Assembly: GCA_020832005.1 (NCBI GenBank)
Contig: JAFIFN010000018.1
Location: 1-41,282, forward strand
Direction of reading: 5' to 3'
Length of the DNA stretch: 41,282 bases
Source: Gammaproteobacteria bacterium
Lineage (GTDB): Bacteria; Pseudomonadota; Gammaproteobacteria; Steroidobacterales; PWYM01
Below are positions 1-8,170 of this stretch, piece after piece (the stretch's first letter is position 1; each line of letters begins with the position of its first letter). A model generated the notes under the pieces. It was not told where the DNA came from, ran no database searches, and was given only the letters and a program-made list of their open reading frames with translations. A program made the translations under genes and the position numbers.

Positions 1-61
1 TATTGGGCGGCGGTCGTCACCGGGCTGCGGGGGGGGGGGGCGGCGTGCTGCGTGTTTCGAG
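1..61. other. Left window edge with a 12-G run
   Basis: No gene can be called here. A run of 12 consecutive G (29-40) sits 21 bases before the first gene. One frame is open through the segment and stops at 63-65, overlapping the start of the first gene, so this could be the tail of an upstream gene. The predicted tail is glycine/arginine-rich and I do not recognise it. A long G run at a contig edge may be an assembly or sequencing error. Confidence 0.4.
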
Positions 62-1012
62 ATGATGCTCCGAGCCCTGGTTTTTTCACTTGTGTTTCTC
101 GGCGGCTGTGCCGCAGGGCCGGAACTGCAATTACTGCGTGAGCAGGGCAGTACCGTCGAACTGACGGAAGTGCCGTTTTTCGCACAGGATCAATATCAGT
201 GCGGTCCGGCCGCGCTTGCCACTGTACTGGTGAGCGATGGCGTAGAAGTCACTCCGCAACAGCTCGTCTCCCAGGTTTACGTGCCGGATCGCCGCGGCAG
301 CCTGCAGGCCGAACTGCTGGCCGCAACGCGCAGCCACGGCCGCGTGCCGTATGTGATGAATCATTCGCTTGCGCCGATACTCGAGGCGCTGCACGCCGGG
401 TATCCCGTACTGGTGTTGCAGAATCTGGGTCTTGATCGCTGGCCGATCTGGCACTACGCGGTGCTGATTGGCTTCGATGCGGAAAGAGAGGAATTCCTGC
501 TGCGCTCCGGCACGACGCGACGCCAGCGCAGCACCGCGCGGTCATTCCTGGGCAGCTGGGACCGTGCCGGACGCTGGTCGATGGTGGTCGTGCCGGCAAA
601 TGCGCCGCCGGCAGGCGCTGATGTGCTGGGGTGGTTACAGGCCGTGGCGCCGTTCGAATCGACGGGTAATCTGGATACCGCGATCGAGGGCTACGAGGCC
701 GCGGTTGCGCGCTGGCCGGAGTCGGGCGTAGCGTGGACCGCGCTGGGCAACGTGAGGTACCTGCAGCAGGCGTTCGCGGCTGCGGCGAATGCCTACGAAC
801 GTGCCCTGACGCTGTCGCCTGAGCTCTGGGTGGCGCGTAACAACCTGGTGCAGACGCTGATCGCACAGGGCTGTCCGGAACTGGCGCAGCCGTGGATCAG
901 CGATGTCGACGCGCCGCCGATGCAGATGCAGGCCACCTGGCGTCGCACGCTCGAGGCACTCGCCGACTCACCGCCGGGCGGCTGTGTGCGCTCGGAGCAG
1001 GCGCGCAACTGA
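62..1012 (+). CDS. C39-like cysteine peptidase lipoprotein with TPR repeats (PA2778 family)
   Basis: This 316-aa lipoprotein has a signal peptide ending in the lipobox LGGC (Cys16). Residues about 37-180 form a papain-like C39 peptidase fold. Cys47 lies in the motif QCGPAAL, His131 in WHYAVLIGFD, and Asp139 follows, giving a plausible Cys-His-Asp set. Residues about 190-285 contain tetratricopeptide-type helices, such as the stretch starting AWTALGNVRY. Members of the family similar to Pseudomonas PA2778 have this layout and are usually annotated as peptidase-like; their substrate is unknown. The product should sit in the periplasm on a membrane anchor. Two adjacent ATG codons (62 and 65) could each be the start, and neither has a clear ribosome-binding site. 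The nearby contig edge makes the true start uncertain. Confidence 0.85.
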   Translation: MMLRALVFSLVFLGGCAAGPELQLLREQGSTVELTEVPFFAQDQYQCGPAALATVLVSDGVEVTPQQLVSQVYVPDRRGSLQAELLAATRSHGRVPYVMNHSLAPILEALHAGYPVLVLQNLGLDRWPIWHYAVLIGFDAEREEFLLRSGTTRRQRSTARSFLGSWDRAGRWSMVVVPANAPPAGADVLGWLQAVAPFESTGNLDTAIEGYEAAVARWPESGVAWTALGNVRYLQQAFAAAANAYERALTLSPELWVARNNLVQTLIAQGCPELAQPWISDVDAPPMQMQATWRRTLEALADSPPGGCVRSEQARN

Positions 1013-1131
1013 ACCTGTCCATGGGCCAGGGTGCGGAAACGCACAGATATCGGCAGTCGCCGGGCACATGATAATCGGTACAGGGGCGTCGCCTGCCAGG
1101 CGCGGTCAATCATCAAAAAGGAGAGCACATC

Positions 1132-1281
1132 ATGCTCTTTACCATCGCTGTCATCCTCGTCGTTCTGTGGGCCCTGGGGCTGGTTTCCGGGACCACCGTC
1201 GGCGGGTTTGTTCATGTTCTTCTGGTGATCGCGGTCATCATGGTGCTGGTGCAGCTCATCAGTGGCCGCCGCGTCGGGTAA
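1132..1281 (+). CDS. Small lmo0937-family (DUF5670-type) membrane protein
   Basis: This 49-aa protein is almost entirely hydrophobic, with two membrane segments separated by a short Gly/Thr turn (SGTTVGG) and a basic tail (GRRVG). This matches the lmo0937 family of tiny membrane proteins, whose function is unknown and which often sit among stress genes. A strong ribosome-binding site (AAAGGAGAG) lies 8 bases before the ATG. The stop codon is 7 bases before the start of the diguanylate cyclase, so the two are probably translated from one message. Confidence 0.8.
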   Translation: MLFTIAVILVVLWALGLVSGTTVGGFVHVLLVIAVIMVLVQLISGRRVG

Positions 1282-1288
1282 TGTTTCG

Positions 1289-2794
1289 ATGCACGGCAAA
1301 GCACCCACGGATGCGTATCGCCCGCTGGTGAGTCTGCTTGGCCACGAGGGCGGATCGCCGGCAGCCGATGCCGGGGTTGACGGCAGGTCGGATCATCTGG
1401 ATCTGGCGTTGGCCCGCCGGCTGTGCGATGCATCGCCATTGGGGATCTTCCTTGCAGATGGTAGCGGTAACTGCCTCTACAGCAATGCCGCCTGTCAGCA
1501 GATCACCGGCCTGACGCTCGACCAGACGATAGGCAAACCCTGGGACGATCTGGTGCACCCGGAGGATCGAGCTCGCATCACGGCGCAATGGGCAGAGGCC
1601 ATACTTCACCAGCGAGCTTTCCAGTCAGAGGCCCGCATTGGAAGGGTTGACGGAAGCGTCGTCTGGGCACGCCTGAATGCGGCCACGGTTCGAGGCGGGC
1701 TTGCACAAAACACCTACCTGTTGATGATCGAGGACGTGACCGATCGGAAGGCTGCAGAGGCCGTTCTGCGCGACGCCGAGGAGGCATTGTTCGCGGAAAA
1801 GGAACGTGCACAGGTGATGCTCGCCTCCATCGGCGATGCGGTGCTGGCCAGCGATCTTGCCGGCGATATCACTTTTCTGAATCCCGAGGCGGAGCGCCTG
1901 ACCGGTTGGTCCAGTGACGCTGCCATGGGACGCCCACTGACGGAAGTGTTTCGAATTCTTGACGGCGCCACCTTGACGGCCGCTCGGAACCCCACCCGGC
2001 AGGCAATCGAGGAGGGCAGGACCGTAGAGCTGCAATTAGGCTGTCTGCTGGTGCGTCGTGACGGCGACACAATACCCATCGAGGATTCTGCTGCCCCGAT
2101 CCGAAACCGCAATGGCGACGTCACCGGTGCGGTGATTGTATTCCACGACGCAGCGCAATCCAAAGTCACTACCGAACGCAATGCTCACCTGGCCCGGCAC
2201 GACGCGCTTACCGGCCTGGCCAATACAGCGTTGTTGACTGAACGCCTGTCTCAGGCGATCGCACTGGCATTGCGCCATCGAGGCCGGCTCGCGCTGCTGT
2301 TTATCGACCTGGACCGCTTCAAGGGCGTCAACGACACGCATGGCCATTCGGCGGGTGATACGTTACTCAAGGCTGTCGCAGATCGGCTGAGAAGCTGTGT
2401 GCGAGCCATCGATACGGTGTGCCGACGTGGCGGAGATGAGTTCGTGATTCTGCTGGCAGAGATCGAGTGCCGGCAGGATGCGGGCCACGTTGCCGAGAAG
2501 ATCCTGGCCGCGCTGTGCGAGCCGTATGCTATCGATGGCACTGCCGTACGAATCAGTGCAAGTATTGGTATCAGCGTCTACCCCGAGAATGGTGATGAGG
2601 CGACCACGTTGCTGCAATCAGCAGACACTGCAATGTACAAAGCCAAGGAGAGCCGGCAGCCGGCGTACTCCTTCGCAGGCTCGGAACGTCAGCCGCTGAG
2701 CGCGGCCTGGTGGTCGAGGATACAAAAGTCGGTCCAGCGGGCTCATCGCCAGATCGGTCAAAACTCGCCATCCTCTGGCGTGTCAGCTCGCTGA
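1289..2794 (+). CDS. Diguanylate cyclase with two PAS domains
   Basis: The 501-aa protein should make cyclic di-GMP from GTP. Two PAS sensor domains (about residues 45-160 and 170-300) are joined to a GGDEF domain (about 315-475). The active-site motif GGDEF is intact near residue 381. RAID lies five residues before it and fits the RxxD inhibitory site, so product feedback is likely. There is no EAL domain and no membrane segment, so the protein is probably cytoplasmic. I chose the ATG at 1289. A GTG at 1262 in the same frame would add nine residues but lies inside the preceding small gene. Its 3' end overlaps the convergent 71-aa gene by 37 bases. The signal sensed cannot be read from the sequence. 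Confidence 0.9.
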   Translation: MHGKAPTDAYRPLVSLLGHEGGSPAADAGVDGRSDHLDLALARRLCDASPLGIFLADGSGNCLYSNAACQQITGLTLDQTIGKPWDDLVHPEDRARITAQWAEAILHQRAFQSEARIGRVDGSVVWARLNAATVRGGLAQNTYLLMIEDVTDRKAAEAVLRDAEEALFAEKERAQVMLASIGDAVLASDLAGDITFLNPEAERLTGWSSDAAMGRPLTEVFRILDGATLTAARNPTRQAIEEGRTVELQLGCLLVRRDGDTIPIEDSAAPIRNRNGDVTGAVIVFHDAAQSKVTTERNAHLARHDALTGLANTALLTERLSQAIALALRHRGRLALLFIDLDRFKGVNDTHGHSAGDTLLKAVADRLRSCVRAIDTVCRRGGDEFVILLAEIECRQDAGHVAEKILAALCEPYAIDGTAVRISASIGISVYPENGDEATTLLQSADTAMYKAKESRQPAYSFAGSERQPLSAAWWSRIQKSVQRAHRQIGQNSPSSGVSAR

Positions 2795-2973
2795 ACAGCG
2801 GCTTTCGCCGTGGGCGCCGAAACCCCCGCCGGAGCCGCAGCAGCGGATATTTCCGCCGGCGGTGCGCCCTCTGATGTGAAGTCGTTCTCCGCAGCCTTGT
2901 ATGCCACCTTTTCCGGTGGGGACAGCCGCTTTGAAGGGCCGGTGAGTACCTTTCGAAAGTATTCAATGATCAT
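2758..2973 (-). CDS. Small hypothetical protein downstream of the AI-2E-type permease
   Basis: This 71-aa protein is not recognised. It has an amphipathic N-terminus (MIIEYFRKVL), a central AENDFTSEG stretch that looks conserved, and an Ala/Pro-rich tail that is probably disordered. An AGGT sequence about 8 bases upstream could serve as ribosome-binding site. It starts 11 bases after the stop of the AI-2E-family gene on the same strand, so it is probably cotranscribed. Its 3' end overlaps the diguanylate cyclase gene tail to tail. A chance open frame is possible, but the composition of the N-terminal half argues for a real gene. Confidence 0.55.
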   Translation of the reverse strand: MIIEYFRKVLTGPSKRLSPPEKVAYKAAENDFTSEGAPPAEISAAAAPAGVSAPTAKAAVQRADTPEDGEF

Positions 2974-2984
2974 GATGTTACCTG

Positions 2985-4226
2985 CTAAGTGGAGGAAGTC
3001 GGAAGTACCGTGTTGCTGCCAGTGTCCGGGGGCGTCGAGGGATACTTGATTTTTGATGGATCATCGCTGCCGGTCAGGATCACAATCCGGTCCGCATTCT
3101 TGTCGGATGTCATGCTCAGCGTCAGGGCGGATTTGGCCTGACGCCACACCGCGACAAGAAACGCGGTCAGAGGCACGGCGAGAATCATGCCCGTGATACC
3201 GCCAAGTGCTGTGCCCCAGAAGAATACTGAAATCACCACCAGCGCGGGATGCAGGCCCGAGCGATTCGCCATGATCTTCGGTGTCAAAAGCCAGCTTTCC
3301 ACGAGCTGTACCACCGTGAACACGACCAGACTCAGGCCGAGCAGCTGGAAGCTTCCTGATGGCTGGAAGTAGGCCAGAGGCAGTACGATGAGCAAGCCGA
3401 TCAACGTGCCGAGAAAGGGCACGATGTTCAGAAGCCCCAGGACCAGGCCGATGAGGATGCCGCCTTTGAGACCGATCAGGGTGAAGCCGATGGCGAACAT
3501 CGTGCCCATGATTACTGCAATGACGAGCTGACCCTGGAAAAAGCCGGTCACCTGGGCGACGAACACATCAACCAGGTACATGATCTTCTGTTGTGCCTTG
3601 GTGCCGAAGACGGACAGGACTTCCATGGCCTGCCCGCGTAGCCTCGCGCCGGACAGCAAGGTAAAGAAAAGCATCAGGGGCACAAAGCACAAGCCCACCA
3701 GCAAGCCGATATAGGACCTTACGGTCCTGCCGGTATTCTGCATGTCGGGCACGATCTCCTTGAGCTGGCCGTCCTGGGCGCTGTCCTCGAGCATGCGGGT
3801 CAGGCCCGGGAAGCGGTTGCTCAGATAGTCCTGCCATCCAGACAGCACACCAGGTGCCATCTCGGTGAACTGCCCAACCTGGCGGACCAGGATCGGTACG
3901 ACCATGAATATGGCGCCCACGATGACGGCGATGAACAGCAGCACGATAAGGCTGGTCGCAGCGACACGCGACAGGCCTGCGCGTCGCTCCAGGTGGTCGA
4001 CCACCGGGTAGAGCACCAGCGCAAGAATGCCTGCCACACACAGGGGCATGATCAGGTTGTAAAAGTAAGAAAGGGCCTGGCCCAGAATCCAGGCCACGCC
4101 GGCGATAAGTAGCCCCATCGCGACGATGGCGAACAAGATCGCTGTCGCCCGGAAAAGCCGGCGCTCTACGGTACCGAACAATCGGCTCTCAGAGGTCGCG
4201 CTCACGAGTGCTGCCCGGGTGTGCAC
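2985..4226 (-). CDS. AI-2E family transporter (PerM/YdiK-like permease)
   Basis: The 413-aa inner-membrane protein has about eight hydrophobic segments. Two N-terminal hairpins (residues about 30-75 and 85-115) come first, followed by a polar region (about 115-195) and a cluster of C-terminal segments (about 195-370). This is the layout of the AI-2E transporter (UPF0118) family. Family members are proposed to export autoinducer-2 or ions (Na+/H+), and the substrate here is not established. No in-frame ATG is available, so a GTG at 4226 is the likely start, with another GTG seven codons later. It follows the YqjK-like gene by 19 bases on the same strand, which suggests a message running from DUF883 through to the 71-aa gene. 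Confidence 0.88.
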   Translation of the reverse strand: MHTRAALVSATSESRLFGTVERRLFRATAILFAIVAMGLLIAGVAWILGQALSYFYNLIMPLCVAGILALVLYPVVDHLERRAGLSRVAATSLIVLLFIAVIVGAIFMVVPILVRQVGQFTEMAPGVLSGWQDYLSNRFPGLTRMLEDSAQDGQLKEIVPDMQNTGRTVRSYIGLLVGLCFVPLMLFFTLLSGARLRGQAMEVLSVFGTKAQQKIMYLVDVFVAQVTGFFQGQLVIAVIMGTMFAIGFTLIGLKGGILIGLVLGLLNIVPFLGTLIGLLIVLPLAYFQPSGSFQLLGLSLVVFTVVQLVESWLLTPKIMANRSGLHPALVVISVFFWGTALGGITGMILAVPLTAFLVAVWRQAKSALTLSMTSDKNADRIVILTGSDDPSKIKYPSTPPDTGSNTVLPTSST

Positions 4227-4245
4227 GCAGTCATGTGCTCGAACC

Positions 4246-4554
4246 TCATGCCTGATCGGGTGTTACGCGGATCCTCGAGCTGGCAGTCAGAAGCAGCCGC
4301 AAACCGGCAATCGCCGCCTGCGGAATCGCCAGCAGCCGCATGCCCTGCAGTCGGTGACTCTGGTGTATCGCGGCGCCGAACAGGCCGGCGGCAATCAGTG
4401 TTCCCGGAGATACCAGTCGGTCCCGGACGTTATGGGCCATGCTGCCCACCGCAGCGCTGATCGTGTCCCGGCGGTGTCGAATCCTCAGTTCGACTGTGCG
4501 GATGTTTGCGCGCAGATCCCTTGGCCGCGTTGCAGAACTGTCGCGAACACTCAT
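4246..4554 (-). CDS. YqjK-like small protein
   Basis: This 102-aa protein has a basic N-terminus and one or two moderately hydrophobic stretches (residues about 50-65 and 75-92). Sequence similarity to YqjK is weak. The call rests mainly on position: it is the third gene after a DUF883 gene and a holin-like gene, the same order as yqjD-yqjE-yqjK in Escherichia coli. Its ATG overlaps the stop codon of the preceding gene by 4 bases, so translation is coupled. Function is unknown; the group is tied to stationary-phase envelope stress. Confidence 0.65.
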   Translation of the reverse strand: MSVRDSSATRPRDLRANIRTVELRIRHRRDTISAAVGSMAHNVRDRLVSPGTLIAAGLFGAAIHQSHRLQGMRLLAIPQAAIAGLRLLLTASSRIRVTPDQA

Positions 4555-4982
4555 GCGGCACCTCGTCGAGCGTCGTTAGACGCGCTTGGCTTGATCGCGC
4601 GCTGGGTGGCGGGCCATCCAAGCCAATGACTGATGTGCCGAATCCGCTGCCAGCCCGCAAGTCCGAGCGCGAGATTGGCCGCAGCAAGTATCAGCATGGC
4701 AAGTACGGGGGCTACGCCAAGGCTGATGAGCGCGAGCGCCGCCGAGCCAACCAGGGCCAGCCAGGCACTTGCCAGTACCAGGGCTGTGACAATGGCAATA
4801 ATGGCCATTCGCAGCAGCGTATGGATGGAGAGGCGTGCTTCCAGTGTGGCCAGCTCGAGATGGTCGTGCGCCAATTCCCGAAATTCGTGGAACAGGCGGC
4901 TCGTATCCTGGTCCAGCAGCCCGGATGAGGGCGAGCTCGGTTCGCTCGCCGTCATCCGTGGGTCGTGCCCCTCGAAGCTCAT
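4551..4982 (-). CDS. Phage-holin-like membrane protein (YqjE family)
   Basis: The 143-aa protein has a polar N-terminus, an amphipathic helix (about residues 25-55) and two strong membrane segments (about 57-80 and 86-110). This is typical of the YqjE / DUF1469 'holin superfamily III' group. Despite the name, these are chromosomal proteins and there is no phage context here. It sits 17 bases downstream of the DUF883 gene and overlaps the YqjK-like gene by 4 bases, forming a three-gene unit. In enterobacteria the equivalent operon is induced in stationary phase; its molecular role is unresolved. Confidence 0.82.
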   Translation of the reverse strand: MSFEGHDPRMTASEPSSPSSGLLDQDTSRLFHEFRELAHDHLELATLEARLSIHTLLRMAIIAIVTALVLASAWLALVGSAALALISLGVAPVLAMLILAAANLALGLAGWQRIRHISHWLGWPATQRAIKPSASNDARRGAA

Positions 4983-4999
4983 GGGTACAAGCTCACAAG

Positions 5000-5344
5000 C
5001 TAGCGGGACGCCAGCAGCCGGCTGAGTACATAGCCGGCGGTCACGGCAAGGCCCAGTGTCAGCAGCGGATGCTCGCGCATATAGGTGGTGCTTGTGGCGA
5101 GCAGCTCTTCACCTTTGACGCCGGCACGGTCGATGGCGTCAGCAGCATGGCTGGCAAGCTGGTCTGCGTTGTCAACGGCCCGGTGGGCGCCGGCGGCTGC
5201 GCGGTCGACTGTCGGGTGAGCGGCCTGCGAGGCGGCATCGATGCCTTTGTGTGCGCTTTTTGCCATGCGATCCATGGCTTGCGTGCCTACACCACCGGTG
5301 ACCGGATTGGAATTGTTCGTCTGGAACTGGGTTTTTTCGTTCAT
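5000..5344 (-). CDS. DUF883 family membrane-anchored protein (YqjD/ElaB-like)
   Basis: This 114-aa protein has a long helical, Ala/His-rich region (residues about 25-85). It ends with a single C-terminal membrane anchor after the family hallmark REHP (TYMREHPLLTLG) and a final SRLLASR. YqjD and ElaB of E. coli have this tail-anchored form, bind ribosomes at the inner membrane and rise in stationary phase under RpoS. The same role here is inferred from the family. An AGGAA ribosome-binding site precedes the ATG. It is the first gene of the unit with the holin-like and YqjK-like genes. Confidence 0.85.
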   Translation of the reverse strand: MNEKTQFQTNNSNPVTGGVGTQAMDRMAKSAHKGIDAASQAAHPTVDRAAAGAHRAVDNADQLASHAADAIDRAGVKGEELLATSTTYMREHPLLTLGLAVTAGYVLSRLLASR

Positions 5345-5426
5345 GGTGATATTCCTGGCTATTCTTCGGTATGGCCTGCGTCGATACCGTATTGAGTGGC
5401 ATCGACGCAGGGATGCGTTGGATTGT

Positions 5427-5870
5427 TCAGCCTCTCGGAGTATTCACGCGTTGGGTATCTGCGCCTGCAGCATCCCCTCGCGTGGCGTAATAGGACTCGA
5501 CAGTCGAATTCCACTTTTCGTCGGCCATATTCGGCCAGTGATCCTTGTCGAAGCCAGGTGCCTTCTTCAGGCGTTCCACGTCTACGTCAAGCATGAAGCG
5601 CTTGTTCTGCTTGTCCTGCTTGAAGGCATTCCAGGGAACAGCGAATAGACGATCACCCATACCCAGGAAGCCGCCTGAAGAAAGTACGGCGTAGCGGATC
5701 TTTCCTGTCTGGATGTCGAGCATGATGTCCTGGATCGTACCGAGGGATTCGTCCTGCATATTGCACACGTCATCGCCGGTGATCGTGGCGGCGCTGAGCA
5801 AGGTCGGCCCGGCCTTGACATCAAAGGCTGTGTCCGGACGGCTGTTCGATCCTGTCGTTGCCGGATTCAT
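5427..5870 (-). CDS. PRC-barrel domain protein
   Basis: The 147-aa protein has a PRC-barrel fold at about residues 25-100. The pattern ESLGTIQDIMLD, a central AVLSSGGFLGMGDRLFAVPW and a following strand are typical of the photosynthetic-reaction-centre H-chain barrel. No signal peptide is seen, so it is probably cytoplasmic. The start ATG overlaps the stop codon of the CsbD gene by 4 bases, which shows an operon. Such stand-alone PRC proteins are common beside CsbD genes; their ligand is not known. It is related in fold to the three-repeat protein at 20430-21821, but that one is exported. Confidence 0.85.
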   Translation of the reverse strand: MNPATTGSNSRPDTAFDVKAGPTLLSAATITGDDVCNMQDESLGTIQDIMLDIQTGKIRYAVLSSGGFLGMGDRLFAVPWNAFKQDKQNKRFMLDVDVERLKKAPGFDKDHWPNMADEKWNSTVESYYATRGDAAGADTQRVNTPRG

Positions 5871-6046
5871 TTCGAATCCTTTTTGATGTCTCGCTTGACA
5901 TCTCCGTACTTGGCTTCGGCCTTGCCGGCATGCTTTTCGGCCTTGCCCTTGTATTCGGTGCTCTTATCGCCGGTGATCTTGCCAGCAACTTCCTTGACCT
6001 TGCCCTTCGCTTCGTTCGCGCGGCCGTCTACCTGGTTCTTGTTCAT
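5867..6046 (-). CDS. CsbD family stress-response protein
   Basis: This 59-aa, very hydrophilic, Lys/Ala/Gly-rich protein starts MNKNQVDGRANEAKGKVKEV. It carries the repeated G/A-K-A-E pattern of the CsbD family. CsbD proteins are small, abundant and induced by general stress (sigma B in Bacillus); their mechanism is unknown. A good ribosome-binding site (GGGAGA) lies upstream. The stop codon overlaps the start of the PRC-barrel gene, so the two form one operon. Confidence 0.88.
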   Translation of the reverse strand: MNKNQVDGRANEAKGKVKEVAGKITGDKSTEYKGKAEKHAGKAEAKYGDVKRDIKKDSK

Positions 6047-6200
6047 CAGTGAATCTCCCGGTGATGGTGGTTTGTGAACCTATCGCCATGACTTCATGGA
6101 GAGAAGTTGTGAGGTTGTGACGATAGCTGCATCCTCAGCCCGGGTCGGTGCGTTGGGCAACTTATGTACAAACGCTTGAGCTGTTGACTCAGCGAATAAC

Positions 6201-6233
6201 AAAAAAAGCCCCCGTACATTTCTGCCGGGGGCT
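6201..6233 (-). terminator. Intrinsic terminator after the DUF4398-OmpA operon
   Basis: Read on the minus strand, an 8-bp stem (AGCCCCCG / CGGGGGCT) with an 11-base loop is followed by seven T. It lies about 75 bases after the OmpA-family stop codon. The U-tract is present only in that direction. Confidence 0.9.
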
Positions 6234-6305
6234 GAAACTGCCATTCATCGGGGAGGGGGATGATGAAATGGCAAGGGGATTCCTGATGGACTTACACAGC
6301 CAGTC

Positions 6306-7193
6306 CTACCGTGCCGTGGCACGGACATTTGAGATGATTACTTCCACCCGACGATTCTGCTGGCGACCCGTTGCCGTGTCGTTGCCCGCCACAGGTGAAC
6401 CCTGACCGAGACCGGCAGTCGAGATTCGACCTGATTCGATGCCCTGGCGAACGAGATAGGACTTCACGGAATCGGCCCGGCGCTCGGAGAGCAGGAAATT
6501 CGACGACTCGCTGCCCACAGAGTCGGTATGTCCCTCAATGAGGACCGTGCGATCCGGATATTCCCGGAGGAAATTCGCCAGCTTGTCGAGGTTGGGCCCA
6601 GCACCGCCGGTCAGATCAGATCGGCCGGTGGCAAACAGCAGGTCACCGAGCGTGACCACCAGGCCGCGATCGGTTTCTCTGGCGTTGAGCTCCTCTATCT
6701 GTCGGCGCAGCTCGGCAGTGTCCTGCGCTGCTGCGTCGGCTCTCAAGCGCGCGATCTCCGCCTGCTCGCGGGCGCTGTCGGCATCGGCGCGTGCTGAGCG
6801 AGCGTCGGCGCGAGCACTGTCAGCTTCCATGGTACGAGCCTCCAGGCGCACGCGTTCGCTTTGCTCACTGAGTGCCTGACGTTGATCTTCGTACAGTCGA
6901 CTCTGCGCACGAGCCCGGGCCGTGTCGACCTTGCGATCGGCCACCAGCACGAGGTGTCGGGCGTATTGCGTGTCCTTGCGTGGCAGCTCCGCAGCGGTAA
7001 CAGCTGCCTCAGCCGCGCGGATTTCGACGGGCGCACGGTTGGCCAGCTGCGCATTGGACTGCAGGGAGGTGAGTTTTGCGCGAGCCGTATCGGCACCATC
7101 AGGTGCCTTCAGCGGCGTTGCGCAGGCGGTTATCAGGAACACGCCGGCAGCTACTAGGATGCCTCTACTGAGGCCTTTGCTGTGAGTGTTCAT
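6306..7193 (-). CDS. OmpA-family lipoprotein with DUF4398-type coiled coil
   Basis: The 295-aa lipoprotein (lipobox ITAC, Cys24) has a DUF4398-like helical segment (about residues 30-110). A long Ala/Arg/Asp/Glu coiled coil (about 95-175) follows, then a C-terminal OmpA peptidoglycan-binding domain (about 180-290). The OmpA domain contains IEGHTDSVG and LSERRADSVKSYL, the usual peptidoglycan-contact region. It should tether the outer membrane to the cell wall. Its ATG overlaps the stop of the partner lipoprotein by 4 bases, and a strong terminator follows. No porin barrel is present, so this is not a true OmpA. Confidence 0.9.
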   Translation of the reverse strand: MNTHSKGLSRGILVAAGVFLITACATPLKAPDGADTARAKLTSLQSNAQLANRAPVEIRAAEAAVTAAELPRKDTQYARHLVLVADRKVDTARARAQSRLYEDQRQALSEQSERVRLEARTMEADSARADARSARADADSAREQAEIARLRADAAAQDTAELRRQIEELNARETDRGLVVTLGDLLFATGRSDLTGGAGPNLDKLANFLREYPDRTVLIEGHTDSVGSESSNFLLSERRADSVKSYLVRQGIESGRISTAGLGQGSPVAGNDTATGRQQNRRVEVIISNVRATAR

Positions 7194-7606
7194 TCTCGGA
7201 CTCCTCTGGCACGGTTCATTTCCGATCTCAACGTGTCGATGCTTTTCTGCATCTCGTCGTTGACGGCCTTGGCTTTGATCTCCTCGGCCTGGGCATAGGC
7301 GAGTTCTGCGTGAACCCGTGACTCCACGGCCAGATACTCGGCCTGCTGCATCTGGTCATTGCGTGTCGCCACGCGGGCTGCAGCGAGTTTCTGGCGTGCC
7401 TGGGTCAACTCGGCCGAAGCGTAGTCGGCAACGCGGGATTGCTCGGCGTTGGCGATCGCAGACTCGGCGGCCTGGAGCGCCTGGGTGGGCGGCTGGGGTG
7501 TGCTGGCGCAGGCGCCCAGCACCAGTACCGCTGCGGCAGCGACTGCGATCAATAAGGGCGAGCCGCGAAAGCCCTCTCTTTCCTGAACCTGAACTGGATG
7601 GAACAT
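7190..7606 (-). CDS. DUF4398 lipoprotein
   Basis: This 138-aa lipoprotein (lipobox LGAC, Cys33) is followed by a long helical DUF4398 region rich in Ala, Gln and Glu. The domain pattern of evenly spaced ALQAAESAIANAEQ-type heptads suggests a coiled coil. I chose the ATG at 7606 because AGGAGAGG lies just before it; an upstream in-frame start would add 60 unlikely residues. It overlaps the OmpA-family gene by 4 bases. Because both proteins carry the same helical module, a hetero-oligomer in the periplasm is a reasonable guess. Confidence 0.85.
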   Translation of the reverse strand: MFHPVQVQEREGFRGSPLLIAVAAAAVLVLGACASTPQPPTQALQAAESAIANAEQSRVADYASAELTQARQKLAAARVATRNDQMQQAEYLAVESRVHAELAYAQAEEIKAKAVNDEMQKSIDTLRSEMNRARGVRE

Positions 7607-7803
7607 CTTGCCTCTCCTGGGTGAGGACCTCCGGTGCGACAATGCACTGGACCGGATTGCAGCATCGCTTTTCACGGTGATTTTTTCTGTGCGTTGGCGT
7701 ACCGACACAGGGGGCAGGCGGGGTGCCAAATGCCGCGCATCACGGGCAGTGATTTCGGCTACACTGCGGTGGCATATCTTCACCATAAATCGGAGACACC
7801 GTC

Positions 7804-7956
7804 ATGAACTTGAGTCTGGTCCTGACTCCCTTGGTCTCGTTGCTGGCCGGCATTCTTATCCTGGTCATGCCGCGACTGCTCAGTACCATCGTAGCCGTCT
7901 ACCTGATCGTCGTTGGACTCATCGGCTTGTTCGGGGCAGGTAATTTCAGTTTCTGA
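7804..7956 (+). CDS. DUF3096 small membrane protein
   Basis: The 50-aa protein consists of two hydrophobic helices separated by a Pro-Arg turn (VMPRLLSTIVAVYLI) and matches the DUF3096 family of tiny inner-membrane proteins of unknown function. GGAG lies at the expected distance upstream. It is transcribed divergently from the DUF4398-OmpA operon across a 197-base gap. Related genes tend to occur among stress genes, as here. Confidence 0.82.
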   Translation: MNLSLVLTPLVSLLAGILILVMPRLLSTIVAVYLIVVGLIGLFGAGNFSF

Positions 7957-8170
7957 TCTCCTTTGTGAGTTTCAGCCGTAGCGGCCAGACGTCGGTCTGG
8001 GCCTTAGAGGACGGCGACGGCAAATGTGTCGCAATCGGCCGGATCACCGCTGTCTCGCCCAGGCCGATCCCGCCGGCTGCGCGCACACCGCCGATCCCGC
8101 GTCGATCCTCGACGTTGTCACTGCGGCGTGCGCGCTTCCACTTCATGGCTGTCTTATTCGATAGCCGGGT

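Noticed and set aside
4551..4982. Prophage, suggested by the holin-like protein
   Set aside because: The gene belongs to the chromosomal YqjE group in a DUF883 operon; no other phage gene is near.
5378..5408. 8-bp inverted repeat GCGTCGAT / ATCGACGC between the PRC-barrel and DUF883 genes
   Set aside because: Long loop and no T-tract; it could be chance, so it is not called as a terminator.
7946..8146. 66-codon minus-strand frame between the DUF3096 and BON genes
   Set aside because: No ribosome-binding site, no recognisable family, and it overlaps the DUF3096 stop.
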